Assembly (NCBI GenBank): GCA_963971225.1 | Contig: CAXARI010000001.1 | Location: 1-64,000, forward strand | Reading direction: 5' to 3' | Source: Melieria omissa | Taxonomy: Eukaryota; Arthropoda; Insecta; Diptera; Ulidiidae | DNA length: 64,000 nucleotides | Part shown: one piece after another, positions 34,109-55,194 of the stretch | How the letters are laid out: each line of letters begins with the position of its first letter | How positions within the stretch are numbered: position 1 is the stretch's first letter | Notes under the pieces: model-generated | What the model was told of the DNA's origin: nothing | The model's input: only the letters and a program-made list of their open reading frames with translations | The model's database searches: none | Program-made: the position numbers and the translations under genes

Positions 34109-36545
34109 GGCTATATTAGAATGACCACGCCCCCTTCTTACTATGGTAACAAAACTCATCTATGGTATGCTTTTGTACGGCAATATGGGTATCAAACGAT
34201 TCAGCTTATCATTGCGGCAAACATAGGCTATAACATAATCGGCCACGCCCACTTTCCGTGCCCACTAAACTAACAAAACGAAGCTGCGGTACATGTTGGT
34301 AAATCAGTATTAATACCAAATGATTCCGTGTTTCATTGATGTTTACATAGGATATATAAGATTGACCACGCCCACCTGATATGTCTTTTCATCACGGCCA
34401 CTATAATAACAAATCAGCCATGGTATATTTGTCTTCGCAATATGGGTATGAAACGATTCAGCGTGTCATTGCGGGAAATATAGGCTATAATATAATCGGC
34501 CACGCACACTTTCCGTGCCCTCTAAACTAACAAAACGAAGCTACGGTACATGTCGTTAAATCAGTATTAATATCGAATGATTCCGTGCTTCGTTGATGTT
34601 AACAAAGGATATATAAGATTGACCACGCCCACCCGATATGCCTTTTCGCCACGCCCACTATGGTAACAAAACTCATCTATGGTATGCTTTTGTACGGCAA
34701 TATGGGTATCAAACGATTCAGCTTATCATTGCGGCAAACATAGGCTATAATATAATCGGCCACACCTACTTTCCGTGCCCTCTAAACTAACAAAACGAAG
34801 CTACGGTACATGTTGGTAAATCAGTATTAATACCAAATGATTCCGTGTTTCATTGATGTTAACATAGGATATATAAGATTGACCACGCCCACCTGATATG
34901 TCTTTTCATCACGCCCACGTTAATAACAAATCAGCCATGGCATATTTGTCTTAGCAATATGGGTATCAAACGATTCAGCGTGTCATTGCGGGAAATATAG
35001 GCTATAATATAATCGGCCACGCCCACTTTCCGTGCCCTCTAAACTAACAAAATGAAGCTACGGTACATGTCGTTAAATCAGTATTAATATCGAATGATTC
35101 CGTGCTTCGTTGATGTTAACAAAGGATATATAAGATTGACCACGCCCACCCGATATGCCTTTTCGCCACGCCCACTATAATAACAAATCAGCCATGGTAT
35201 ATTTGTCATAGCAATATGGGTATCAAACGCTTCAGCCGTTCATTGCGGCAAACATAGGCTATAATATAATCGGTCACGCCTACTTCCCGCGCCCACTAAA
35301 CTAACAAAACAAAGTTACGGTACATGTCTGAAAATTAATGTTGATATAAAATAATTCTGTGTTTCATAGCGGTAAACATAAGCTATATAAAGTTGACCAC
35401 GCCCACCTTTTACGCCTTCCTGCGACGACAGAAATTAACTGTGCTATATTTGTGCAAAACAATATGGATATAGAAAAATTTTGCGAGTCATTGCAGCAAA
35501 TATCTTTATGTTGTATATAAAAATTAATGTATATTTGTTTGTTGGTCCCACGGCATTAAAACTCAAAAACTAGATAGCCGATTAGCTGAATTTTTCACGG
35601 AATGTTCGTCTTGAGTAAGTCTCGGTAAGCCACATAGTGCGAATGCGACCCGATAGGTAGGCGTGGCACCTCCCATACAACTTAAATTTTCAATATGGAA
35701 TATTTTCGTAATGTGAAGTCGAACAGCATTAGAATTTGGTGCGGGTCCACCGTTTAGATGTTCCGTTTCACTGGTAAAATTTGATGGGCGTTGGACAAAA
35801 GGCGTGGCGCTTTTTAAATGCCAGTGTAACTTTAAAACTATAGCGTTCTCATTAATGACACTCGGTACAAACGTACGGTTTAGTTGTGTTTTTCCATATG
35901 GGGAATAGGGTGGGTTTTTGACAAGGGGGCGTGGCACCGCCCATACAACTTAAAATTTCAATATGGAATATCTTCGGAATGAAAAATCCGGCAGCATTAA
36001 AATTTGGTGCGGGGTGACCGTTTAGATGTGCCGTTTCACTGGTAAAACTTTGTGAACGTTGGACAAGAGGTGTGGCACTTTTTAAGCAACTCAAATGTTT
36101 CGAATAACTTTGGAACTTTGGAACTACAAATCACACATCAAAGATTTACGATTTAGATGCCCTTCGACATGGGGAATGGGTTGGGTATTGGACGAGGGGC
36201 ATGGCACCGCCCATAGAACCCAAATTTTTAATGGGGAATAGCTTCGGAACAATAAGTTGGAAAGCTTTGAAGTTTTGTATATCATCGTCCCATAGATGTG
36301 TTATTCTACTGGCAAAATATTATGGGCGTTGAATAAGGGGCGCGGCATATTTTTGGGACTGAAATTTTCCGCGGAACTTTGGAACTGAAAGTCGCATATT
36401 AATGAAACCAGGTCACACCCTTCGGCTGGAGGAATGGATTGGGCATTACATAAAAGGCGTGGCATCGCCCATAGAGTATAGTATGAAGAAACTTGATCGA
36501 TTGGGCCCATTGAAGCTTGCGTGCAAAACCGCAGGGCCCTACTTG
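34109..36545 (+). repeat. Satellite unit 8 (2437 bp)
   Basis: It lacks 9 bp near 35423 (CCTGCGACGACAG in place of CCTGCAATTCCCATGACG). Private change CTTGATCGATTGGG near 36498. Shares the AATAATTCTG marker with units 6 and 7. Confidence 0.95.
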
Positions 36546-37714
<1,169 letters not shown>

Positions 37715-40160
37715 GGCTATATTAGAATGACCACGCCCCCTTCTTACTATGGTAACAAAACTCATCTATGGTATGCTTTTGTACGGCAATATGGGTATCA
37801 AACGATTCAGCTTATCATTGCGGCAAACATAGGCTATAACATAATCGGCCACGCCCACTTTCCGTGCCCACTAAACTAACAAAACGAAGCTGCGGTACAT
37901 GTTGGTAAATCAGTATTAATACCAAATGATTCCGTGTTTCATTGATGTTTACATAGGATATATAAGATTGACCACGCCCACCTGATATGTCTTTTCATCA
38001 CGGCCACTATAATAACAAATCAGCCATGGTATATTTGTCTTCGCAATATGGGTATGAAACGATTCAGCGTGTCATTGCGGGAAATATAGGCTATAATATA
38101 ATCGGCCACGCACACTTTCCGTGCCCTCTAAACTAACAAAACGAAGCTACGGTACATGTCGTTAAATCAGTATTAATATCGAATGATTCCGTGCTTCGTT
38201 GATGTTAACAAAGGATATATAAGATTGACCACGCCCACCCGATATGCCTTTTCGCCACGCCCACTATGGTAACAAAACTCATCTATGGTATGCTTTTGTA
38301 CGGCAATATGGGTATCAAACGATTCAGCTTATCATTGCGGCAAACATAGGCTATAATATAATCGGCCACACCTACTTTCCGTGCCCTCTAAACTAACAAA
38401 ACGAAGCTACGGTACATGTTGGTAAATCAGTATTAATACCAAATGATTCCGTGTTTCATTGATGTTAACATAGGATATATAAGATTGACCACGCCCACCT
38501 GATATGTCTTTTCATCACGCCCACGTTAATAACAAATCAGCCATGGCATATTTGTCTTAGCAATATGGGTATCAAACGATTCAGCGTGTCATTGCGGGAA
38601 ATATAGGCTATAATATAATCGGCCACGCCCACTTTCCGTGCCCTCTAAACTAACAAAATGAAGCTACGGTACATGTCGTTAAATCAGTATTAATATCGAA
38701 TGATTCCGTGCTTCGTTGATGTTAACAAAGGATATATAAGATTGACCACGCCCACCCGATATGCCTTTTCGCCACGCCCACTATAATAACAAATCAGCCA
38801 TGGTATATTTGTCATAGCAATATGGGTATCAAACGCTTCAGCCGTTCATTGCGGCAAACATAGGCTATAATATAATCGGTCACGCCTACTTCCCGCGCCC
38901 ACTAAACTAACAAAACAAAGTTACGGTACATGTCTGAAAATTAATGTTGATATAAAATGATTCTGTGTTTCATAGCGGTAAACATAAGCTATATAAAGTT
39001 GACCACGCCCACCTTTTACGCCTTCCTGCAATTCCCATGACGACAGAAATTAACTGTGCTATATTTGTGCAAAACAATATGGATATAGAAAAATTTTGCG
39101 AGTCATTGCAGCAAATATCTTTATGTTGTATATAAAAATTAATGTATATTTGTTTGTTGGTCCCACGGCATTAAAACTCAAAAACTAGATAGCCGATTAG
39201 CTGAATTTTTCACGGAATGTTCGTCTTGAGTAAGTCTCGGTAAGCCACATAGTGCGAATGCGACCCGATAGGTAGGCGTGGCACCTCCCATACAACTTAA
39301 ATTTTCAATATGGAATATTTTCGTAATGTGAAGTCGAACAGCATTAGAATTTGGTGCGGGTCCACCGTTTAGATGTTCCGTTTCACTGGTAAAATTTGAT
39401 GGGCGTTGGACAAAAGGCGTGGCACTTTTTAAATGCCAGTGTAACTTTAAAACTATAGCGTTCTCATTAATGACACTCGGGACAAACGTACGGTTTAGTT
39501 GTGTTTTTCCATATGGGGAATAGGGTGGGTTTTTGACAAGGGGGCGTGGCACCGCCCATACAACTTAAAATTTCAATATGGAATATCTTCGGAATGAAAA
39601 ATCCGGCAGCATTAAAATTTGGTGCGGGGTGACCGTTTAGATGTGCCGTTTCACTGGTAAAACTTTGTGAACGTTGGACAAGAGGTGTGGCACTTTTTAA
39701 GCAACTCAAATGTTTCGAATAACTTTGGAACTTTGGAACTACAAATCACACATCAAAGATTTACGATTTAGATGCCCTTCGACATGGGGAATGGGTTGGG
39801 TATTGGACGAGGGGCATGGCACCGCCCATAGAACCCAAATTTTTAATGGGGAATAGCTTCGGAACAATAAGTTGGAAAGCTTTGAAGTTTTGTATATCAT
39901 CGTCCCATAGATGTGTTATTCTACTGGCAAAATATTATGGGCGTTGAATAAGGGGCGCGGCATATTTTTGGGACTGAAATTTTCCGCGGAACTTTGGAAC
40001 TGAAAGTCGCATATTAATGAAACCAGGTCACACCCTTCGGCTGGAGGAATGGATTGGGCATTACATAAAAGGCGTGGCATCGCCCATAGAGTATAGTATG
40101 AAGAAACTTGATCTATTGGGCCCATTGAAGCTTGCGTGCAAAACCGCAGGGCCCTACTTG
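37715..40160 (+). repeat. Satellite unit 9 (2446 bp)
   Basis: Full-length copy with GTGGCACTTTTTAAATGCC (as in unit 5) and the private change CACTCGGGACAAACG near 39481. Confidence 0.95.
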
Positions 40161-41254
<1,094 letters not shown>

Positions 41255-43727
41255 GGCTATATTAGAATGACCACGCCCCCTTCTTACTATGGTAACAAAA
41301 CTCATCTATGGTATGCTTTTGTACGGCAATATGGGTATCAAACGATTCAGCTTATCATTGCGGCAAACATAGGCTATAACATAATCGGCCACGCCCACTT
41401 TCCGTGCCCACTAAACTAACAAAACGAAGCTGCGGTACATGTTGGTAAATCAGTATTAATACCAAATGATTCCGTGTTTCATTGATGTTTACATAGGATA
41501 TATAAGATTGACCACGCCCACCTGATATGTCTTTTCATCACGGCCACTATAATAACAAATCAGCCATGGTATATTTGTCTTCGCAATATGGGTATGAAAC
41601 GATTCAGCGTGTCATTGCGGGAAATATAGGCTATAATATAATCGGCCACGCACACTTTCCGTGCCCTCTAAACTAACAAAACGAAGCTACGGTACATGTC
41701 GTTAAATCAGTATTAATATCGAATGATTCCGTGCTTCGTTGATGTTAACAAAGGATATATAAGATTGACCACGCCCACCCGATATGCCTTTTCGCCACGC
41801 CCACTATGGTAACAAAACTCATCTATGGTATGCTTTTGTACGGCAATATGGGTATCAAACGATTCAGCTTATCATTGCGGCAAACATAGGCTATAATATA
41901 ATCGGCCACACCTACTTTCCGTGCCCTCTAAACTAACAAAACGAAGCTACGGTACATGTTGGTAAATCAGTATTAATACCAAATGATTCCGTGTTTCATT
42001 GATGTTAACATAGGATATATAAGATTGACCACGCCCACCTGATATGTCTTTTCATCACGCCCACGTTAATAACAAATCAGCCATGGCATATTTGTCTTAG
42101 CAATATGGGTATCAAACGATTCAGCGTGTCATTGCGGGAAATATAGGCTATAATATAATCGGCCACGCCCACTTTCCGTGCCCTCTAAACTAACAAAATG
42201 AAGCTACGGTACATGTCGTTAAATCAGTATTAATATCGAATGATTCCGTGCTTCGTTGATGTTAACAAAGGATATATAAGATTGACCACGCCCACCCGAT
42301 ATGCCTTTTCGCCACGCCCACTATAATAACAAATCAGCCATGGTATATTTGTCATAGCAATATGGGTATCAAACGCTTCAGCCGTTCATTGCGGCAAACA
42401 TAGGCTATAATATAATCGGTCACGCCTACTTCCCGCGCCCACTAAACTAACAAAACAAAGTTACGGTACATGTCTGAAAATTAATGTTGATATAAAATGA
42501 TTCTGTGTTTCATAGCGGTAAACATAAGCCATATAAAGTTGACCACGCCCACCTTTTACGCCTTCCTGCAATTCCCATGACGACAGAAATTAACTGTGCT
42601 ATATTTGTGCAAAACAATATGGATATAGAAAAATTTTGCGAGTCATTGCAGCAAATATCTTTATGTTGTATATAAAAATTAATGTATATTTGTTTGTTGG
42701 TCCCACGGCATTAAAACTCAAAAACTAGATAGCCGATTAGCTGAATTTTTCACGGAATGTTCGTCTTGAGTAAGTCTCGGTAAGCCACATAGTGCGAATG
42801 CGACCCGATAGGTAGGCGTGGCACCTCCCATACAACTTAAATTTTCAATATGGAATATTTTCGTAATGTGAAGTCGAACAGCATTAGAATTTGGTGCGGG
42901 TCCACCGTTTAGATGTTCCGTTTCACTGGTAAAATTTGATGGGCGTTGGACAAAAGGCGTGGCGCTTTTTAAATGCCAGTGTAACTTTAAAACTATAGCG
43001 TTCTCATTAATGACACTCGGTACAAACGTACGGTTTAGTTGTGTTTTTCCATATGGGGAATAGGGTGGGTTTTTGACAAGGGGGCGTGGCACCGCCCATA
43101 CAACTTAAAATTTCAATATGGAATATCTTCGGAATGAAAAATCCGGCAGCATTAAAATTTGGTGCGGGGTGACCGTTTAGATGATTTGGTGCGGGGTGAC
43201 CGTTTAGATGTGCCGTTTCACTGGTAAAACTTTGTGAACGTTGGACAAGAGGTGTGGCACTTTTTAAGCAACTCAAATGTTTCGAATAACTTTGGAACTT
43301 TGGAACTACAAATCACACATCAAAGATTTACGATTTAGATGCCCTTCGACATGGGGAATGGGTTGGGTATTGGACGAGGGGCATGGCACCGCCCATAGAA
43401 CCCAAATTTTTAATGGGGAATAGCTTCGGAACAATAAGTTGGAAAGCTTTGAAGTTTTGTATATCATCGTCCCATAGATGTGTTATTCTACTGGCAAAAT
43501 ATTATGGGCGTTGAATAAGAGGCGCGGCATATTTTTGGGACTGAAATTTTCCGCGGAACTTTGGAACTGAAAGTCGCATATTAATGAAACCAGGTCACAC
43601 CCTTCGGCTGGAGGAATGGATTGGGCATTACATAAAAGGCGTGGCATCGCCCATAGAGTATAGTATGAAGAAACTTGATCTATTGGGCCCATTGAAGCTT
43701 GCGTGCAAAACCGCAGGGCCCTACTTG
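41255..43727 (+). repeat. Satellite unit 10 (2473 bp)
   Basis: A 27-bp tandem duplication (43157-43183 and 43184-43210) lies in a B monomer. Private changes are AAGCCATATAAAG near 42529 and GAATAAGAGGCGCGG near 43519. By position and the next unit it corresponds to unit 1. Confidence 0.95.
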
Positions 43728-45466
<1,739 letters not shown>

Positions 45467-47644
45467 GGCTATATTAGAATGACCACGCCCCCTTCTTACT
45501 ATGGTAACAAAACTCATCTATGGTATGCTTTTGTACGGCAATATGGGTATCAAACGATTCAGCTTATCATTGCGGCAAACATAGGCTATAACATAATCGG
45601 CCACGCCCACTTTCCGTGCCCACTAAACTAACAAAACGAAGCTGCGGTACATGTTGGTAAATCAGTATTAATACCAAATGATTCCGTGTTTCATTGATGT
45701 TTACATAGGATATATAAGATTGACCACGCCCACCTGATATGTCTTTTCATCACGGCCACTATAATAACAAATCAGCCATGGTATATTTGTCTTCGCAATA
45801 TGGGTATGAAACGATTCAGCGTGTCATTGCGGGAAATATAGGCTATAATATAATCGGCCACGCACACTTTCCGTGCCCTCTAAACTAACAAAACGAAGCT
45901 ACGGTACATGTCGTTAAATCAGTATTAATATCGAATGATTCCGTGCTTCGTTGATGTTAACAAAGGATATATAAGATTGACCACGCCCACCCGATATGCC
46001 TTTTCGCCACGCCCACTATGGTAACAAAACTCATCTATGGTATGCTTTTGTACGGCAATATGGGTATCAAACGATTCAGCTTATCATTGCGGCAAACATA
46101 GGCTATAATATAATCGGCCACACCTACTTTCCGTGCCCTCTAAACTAACAAAACGAAGCTACGGTACATGTTGGTAAATCAGTATTAATACCAAATGATT
46201 CCGTGTTTCATTGATGTTAACATAGGATATATAAGATTGACCACGCCCACCTGATATGTCTTTTCATCACGCCCACGTTAATAACAAATCAGCCATGGCA
46301 TATTTGTCTTAGCAATATGGGTATCAAACGATTCAGCGTGTCATTGCGGGAAATATAGGCTATAATATAATCGGCCACGCCCACTTTCCGTGCCCTCTAA
46401 ACTAACAAAATGAAGCTACGGTACATGTCGTTAAATCAGTATTAATATCGAATGATTCCGTGCTTCGTTGATGTTAACAAAGGATATATAAGATTGACCA
46501 CGCCCACCCGATATGCCTTTTCGCCACGCCCACTATAATAACAAATCAGCCATGGTATATTTGTCATAGCAATATGGGTATCAAACGCTTCAGCCGTTCA
46601 TTGCGGCAAACATAGGCTATAATATAATCGGTCACGCCTACTTCCCGCGCCCACTAAACTAACAAAACAAAGTTACGGTACATGTCTGAAAATTAATGTT
46701 GATATAAAATGATTCTGTGTTTCATAGCGGTAAACATAAGCTATATAAAGTTGACCACGCCCACCTTTTACGCCTTCCTGCAATTCCCATGACGACAGAA
46801 ATTAACTGTGCTATATTTGTGCAAAACAATATGGATATAGAAAAATTTTGCGAGTCATTGCAGCAAATATCTTTATGTTGTATATAAAAATTAATGTATA
46901 TTTGTTTGTTGGTCCCACGGCATTAAAACTCAAAAACTAGATAGCCGATTAGCTGAATTTTTCACGGAATGTTCGTCTTGAGTAAGTCTCGGTAAGCCAC
47001 ATAGTGCGAATGCGACCCGATAGGTAGGCGTGGCACCTCCCATACAACTTAAATTTTCAATATGGAATATTTTCGTAATGTGAAGTCGAACAGCATTAGA
47101 ATTTGGTGCGGGTCCACCGTTTAGATGTTCCGTTTCACTGGTAAAATTTGATGGGCGTTGGACAAAAGGCGTGGCACTTTTTAAGCAACTCAAATGTTTC
47201 GAATAACTTTGGAACTTTGGAACTACAAATCACACATCAAAGATTTACGATTTAGATGCCCTTCGACATGGGGAATGGGTTGGGTATTGGACGAGGGGCA
47301 TGGCACTGCCCATAGAACCCAAATTTTTAATGGGGAATAGCTTCGGAACAATAAGTTGGAAAGCTTTGAAGTTTTGTATATCATCGTCCCATAGATGTGT
47401 TATTCTACTGGCAAAATATTATGGGCGTTGAATAAGGGGCGCGGCATATTTTTGGGACTGAAATTTTCCGCGGAACTTTGGAACTGAAAGTCGCATATTA
47501 ATGAAACCAGGTCACACCCTTCGGCTGGAGGAATGGATTGGGCATTACATAAAAGGCGTGGCATCGCCCATAGAGTATAGTATGAAGAAACTTGATCTAT
47601 TGGGCCCATTGAAGCTTGCGTGCAAAACCGCAGGGCCCTACTTG
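45467..47644 (+). repeat. Satellite unit 11 (2178 bp, short variant)
   Basis: Carries the same 268-bp loss of a B monomer and the same CATGGCACTGCCC change as unit 2, which lies 38.5 kb away. Confidence 0.95.
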
Positions 47645-48579
<935 letters not shown>

Positions 48580-51025
48580 GGCTATATTAGAATGACCACG
48601 CCCCCTTCTTACTATGGTAACAAAACTCATCTATGGTATGCTTTTGTACGGCAATATGGGTATCAAACGATTCAGCTTATCATTGCGGCAAACATAGGCT
48701 ATAACATAATCGGCCACGCCCACTTTCCGTGCCCACTAAACTAACAAAACGAAGCTGCGGTACATGTTGGTAAATCAGTATTAATACCAAATGATTCCGT
48801 GTTTCATTGATGTTTACATAGGATATATAAGATTGACCACGCCCACCTGATATGTCTTTTCATCACGGCCACTATAATAACAAATCAGCCATGGTATATT
48901 TGTCTTCGCAATATGGGTATGAAACGATTCAGCGTGTCATTGCGGGAAATATAGGCTATAATATAATCGGCCACGCACACTTTCCGTGCCCTCTAAACTA
49001 ACAAAACGAAGCTACGGTACATGTCGTTAAATCAGTATTAATATCGAATGATTCCGTGCTTCGTTGATGTTAACAAAGGATATATAAGATTGACCACGCC
49101 CACCCGATATGCCTTTTCGCCACGCCCACTATGGTAACAAAACTCATCTATGGTATGCTTTTGTACGGCAATATGGGTATCAAACGATTCAGCTTATCAT
49201 TGCGGCAAACATAGGCTATAATATAATCGGCCACACCTACTTTCCGTGCCCTCTAAACTAACAAAACGAAGCTACGGTACATGTTGGTAAATCAGTATTA
49301 ATACCAAATGATTCCGTGTTTCATTGATGTTAACATAGGATATATAAGATTGACCACGCCCACCTGATATGTCTTTTCATCACGCCCACGTTAATAACAA
49401 ATCAGCCATGGCATATTTGTCTTAGCAATATGGGTATCAAACGATTCAGCGTGTCATTGCGGGAAATATAGGCTATAATATAATCGGCCACGCCCACTTT
49501 CCGTGCCCTCTAAACTAACAAAATGAAGCTACGGTACATGTCGTTAAATCAGTATTAATATCGAATGATTCCGTGCTTCGTTGATGTTAACAAAGGATAT
49601 ATAAGATTGACCACGCCCACCCGATATGCCTTTTCGCCACGCCCACTATAATAACAAATCAGCCATGGTATATTTGTCATAGCAATATGGGTATCAAACG
49701 CTTCAGCCGTTCATTGCGGCAAACATAGGCTATAATATAATCGGTCACGCCTACTTCCCGCGCCCACTAAACTAACAAAACAAAGTTACGGTACATGTCT
49801 GAAAATTAATGTTGATATAAAATGATTCTGTGTTTCATAGCGGTAAACATAAGCTATATAAAGTTGACCACGCCCACCTTTTACGCCTTCCTGCAATTCC
49901 CATGACGACAGAAATTAACTGTGCTATATTTGTGCAAAACAATATGGATATAGAAAAATTTTGCGAGTCATTGCAGCAAATATCTTTATGTTGTATATAA
50001 AAATTAATGTATATTTGTTTGTTGGTCCCACGGCATTAAAACTCAAAAACTAGATAGCCGATTAGCTGAATTTTTCACGGAATGTTCGTCTTGAGTAAGT
50101 CTCGGTAAGCCACATAGTGCGAATGCGACCCGATAGGTAGGCGTGGCACCTCCCATACAACTTAAATTTTCAATATGGAATATTTTCGTAATGTGAAGTC
50201 GAACAGCATTAGAATTTGGTGCGGGTCCACCGTTTAGATGTTCCGTTTCACTGGTAAAATTTGATGGGCGTTGGACAAGAGGCGTGGCACTTTTTAAATG
50301 CCAGTGTAACTTTAAAACTATAGCGTTCTCATTAATGACACTCGGTACAAACGTACGGTTTAGTTGTGTTTTTCCATATGGGGAATAGGGTGGGTTTTTG
50401 ACAAGGGGGCGTGGCACCGCCCATACAACTTAAAATTTCAATATGGAATATCTTCGGAATGAAAAATCCGGCAGCATTAAAATTTGGTGCGGGGTGACCG
50501 TTTAGATGTGCCGTTTCACTGGTAAAACTTTGTGAACGTTGGACAAGAGGTGTGGCACTTTTTAAGCAACTCAAATGTTTCGAATAACTTTGGAACTTTG
50601 GAACTACAAATCACACATCAAAGATTTACGATTTAGATGCCCTTCGACATGGGGAATGGGTTGGGTATTGGACGAGGGGCATGGCACCGCCCATAGAACC
50701 CAAATTTTTAATGGGGAATAGCTTCGGAACAATAAGTTGGAAAGCTTTGAAGTTTTGTATATCATCGTCCCATAGATGTGTTATTCTACTGACAAAATAT
50801 TATGGGCGTTGAATAAGGGGCGCGGCATATTTTTGGGACTGAAATTTTCCGCGGAACTTTGGAACTGAAAGTCGCATATTAATGAAACCAGGTCACACCC
50901 TTCGGCTGGAGGAATGGATTGGGCATTACATAAAAGGCGTGGCATCGCCCATAGAGTATAGTATGAAGAAACTTGATCTATTGGGCCCATTGAAGCTTGC
51001 GTGCAAAACCGCAGGGCCCTACTTG
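48580..51025 (+). repeat. Satellite unit 12 (2446 bp)
   Basis: Shares with unit 13 alone the changes GGACAAGAGGCGTGGCAC near 50275 and CTACTGACAAAAT near 50790. The two are a recent tandem duplicate. Confidence 0.95.
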
Positions 51026-51768
<743 letters not shown>

Positions 51769-54220
51769 GGCTATATTAGAATGACCACGCCCCCTTCTTA
51801 CTATGGTAACAAAACTCATCTATGGTATGCTTTTGTACGGCAATATGGGTATCAAACGATTCAGCTTATCATTGCGGCAAACATAGGCTATAACATAATC
51901 GGCCACGCCCACTTTCCGTGCCCACTAAACTAACAAAACGAAGCTGCGGTACATGTTGGTAAATCAGTATTAATACCAAATGATTCCGTGTTTCATTGAT
52001 GTTTACATAGGATATATAAGATTGACCACGCCCACCTGATATGTCTTTTCATCACGGCCACTATAATAACAAATCAGCCATGGTATATTTGTCTTCGCAA
52101 TATGGGTATGAAACGATTCAGCGTGTCATTGCGGGAAATATAGGCTATAATATAATCGGCCACGCACACTTTCCGTGCCCTCTAAACTAACAAAACGAAG
52201 CTACGGTACATGTCGTTAAATCAGTATTAATATCGAATGATTCCGTGCTTCGTTGATGTTAACAAAGGATATATAAGATTGACCACGCCCACCCGATATG
52301 CCTTTTCGCCACGCCCACTATGGTAACAAAACTCATCTATGGTATGCTTTTGTACGGCAATATGGGTATCAAACGATTCAGCTTATCATTGCGGCAAACA
52401 TAGGCTATAATATAATCGGCCACACCTACTTTCCGTGCCCTCTAAACTAACAAAACGAAGCTACGGTACATGTTGGTAAATCAGTATTAATACCAAATGA
52501 TTCCGTGTTTCATTGATGTTAACATAGGATATATAAGATTGACCACGCCCACCTGATATGTCTTTTCATCACGCCCACGTTAATAACAAATCAGCCATGG
52601 CATATTTGTCTTAGCAATATGGGTATCAAACGATTCAGCGTGTCATTGCGGGAAATATAGGCTATAATATAATCGGCCACGCCCACTTTCCGTGCCCTCT
52701 AAACTAACAAAATGAAGCTACGGTACATGTCGTTAAATCAGTATTAATATCGAATGATTCCGTGCTTCGTTGATGTTAACAAAGGATATATAAGATTGAC
52801 CACGCCCACCCGATATGCCTTTTCGCCACGCCCACTATAATAACAAATCAGCCATGGTATATTTGTCATAGCAATATGGGTATCAAACGCTTCAGCCGTT
52901 CATTGCGGCAAACATAGGCTATAATATAATCGGTCACGCCTACTTCCCGCGCCCACTAAACTAACAAAACAAAGTTACGGTACATGTCTGAAAATTAATG
53001 TTGATATAAAATGATTCTGTGTTTCATAGCGGTAAACATAAGCTATATAAAGTTGACCACGCCCACCTTTTACGCCTTCCTGCAATTCCCATGACGACAG
53101 AAATTAACTGTGCTATATTTGTGCAAAACAATATGGATATAGAAAAATTTTGCGAGTCATTGCAGCAAATATCTTTATGTTGTATATAAAAATTAATGTA
53201 TATTTGTTTGTTGGTCCCACGGCATTAAAACTCAAAAACTAGATAGCCGATTAGCTGAATTTTTCACGGAATGTTCGTCTTGAGTAAGTCTCGGTAAGCC
53301 ACATAGTGCGAATGCGACCCGATAGGTAGGCGTGGCACCTCCCATACAACTTAAATTTTCAATATGGAATATTTTCGTAATGTGAAGTCGAACAGCATTA
53401 GAATTTGGTGCGGGTCCACCGTTTAGATGTTCCGTTTCACTGGTAAAATTTGATGGGCGTTGGACAAGAGGCGTGGCACTTTTTAAATGCCAGTGTAACT
53501 TTAAAACTATAGCGTTCTCATTAATGACACTCGGTACAAACGTACGGTTTAGTTGTGTTTTTCCATATGGGGAATAGGGTGGGTTTTTGACAAGGGGGCG
53601 TGGCACCGCCCATACAACTTAAAATTTCAATATGGAATATCTTCGGAATGAAAAATCCGGCAGCATTAAAATTTGGTGCGGGGTGACCGTTTAGATGTGC
53701 CGTTTCACTGGTAAAACTTTGTGAACGTTGGACAAGAGGTGTGGCACTTTTTAAGCAACTCAAATGTTTCGAATAACTTTGGAACTTTGGAACTACAAAT
53801 CACACATCAAAGATTTACGATTTAGATGCCCTTCGACATGGGGAATGGGTTGGGTATTGGACGAGGGGCATGGCACCGCCCATAGAACCCAAATTTTTAA
53901 TGGGGAATAGCTTCGGAACAATAAGTTGGAATTGGAAAGCTTTGAAGTTTTGTATATCATCGTCCCATAGATGTGTTATTCTACTGACAAAATATTATGG
54001 GCGTTGAATAAGGGGCGCGGCATATTTTTGGGACTGAAATTTTCCGCGGAACTTTGGAACTGAAAGTCGCATATTAATGAAACCAGGTCACACCCTTCGG
54101 CTGGAGGAATGGATTGGGCATTACATAAAAGGCGTGGCATCGCCCATAGAGTATAGTATGAAGAAACTTGATCTATTGGGCCCATTGAAGCTTGCGTGCA
54201 AAACCGCAGGGCCCTACTTG
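51769..54220 (+). repeat. Satellite unit 13 (2452 bp)
   Basis: Sister of unit 12 with one private 6-bp duplication, TTGGAATTGGAA near 53927-53938. Confidence 0.95.
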
Positions 54221-55194
<974 letters not shown>
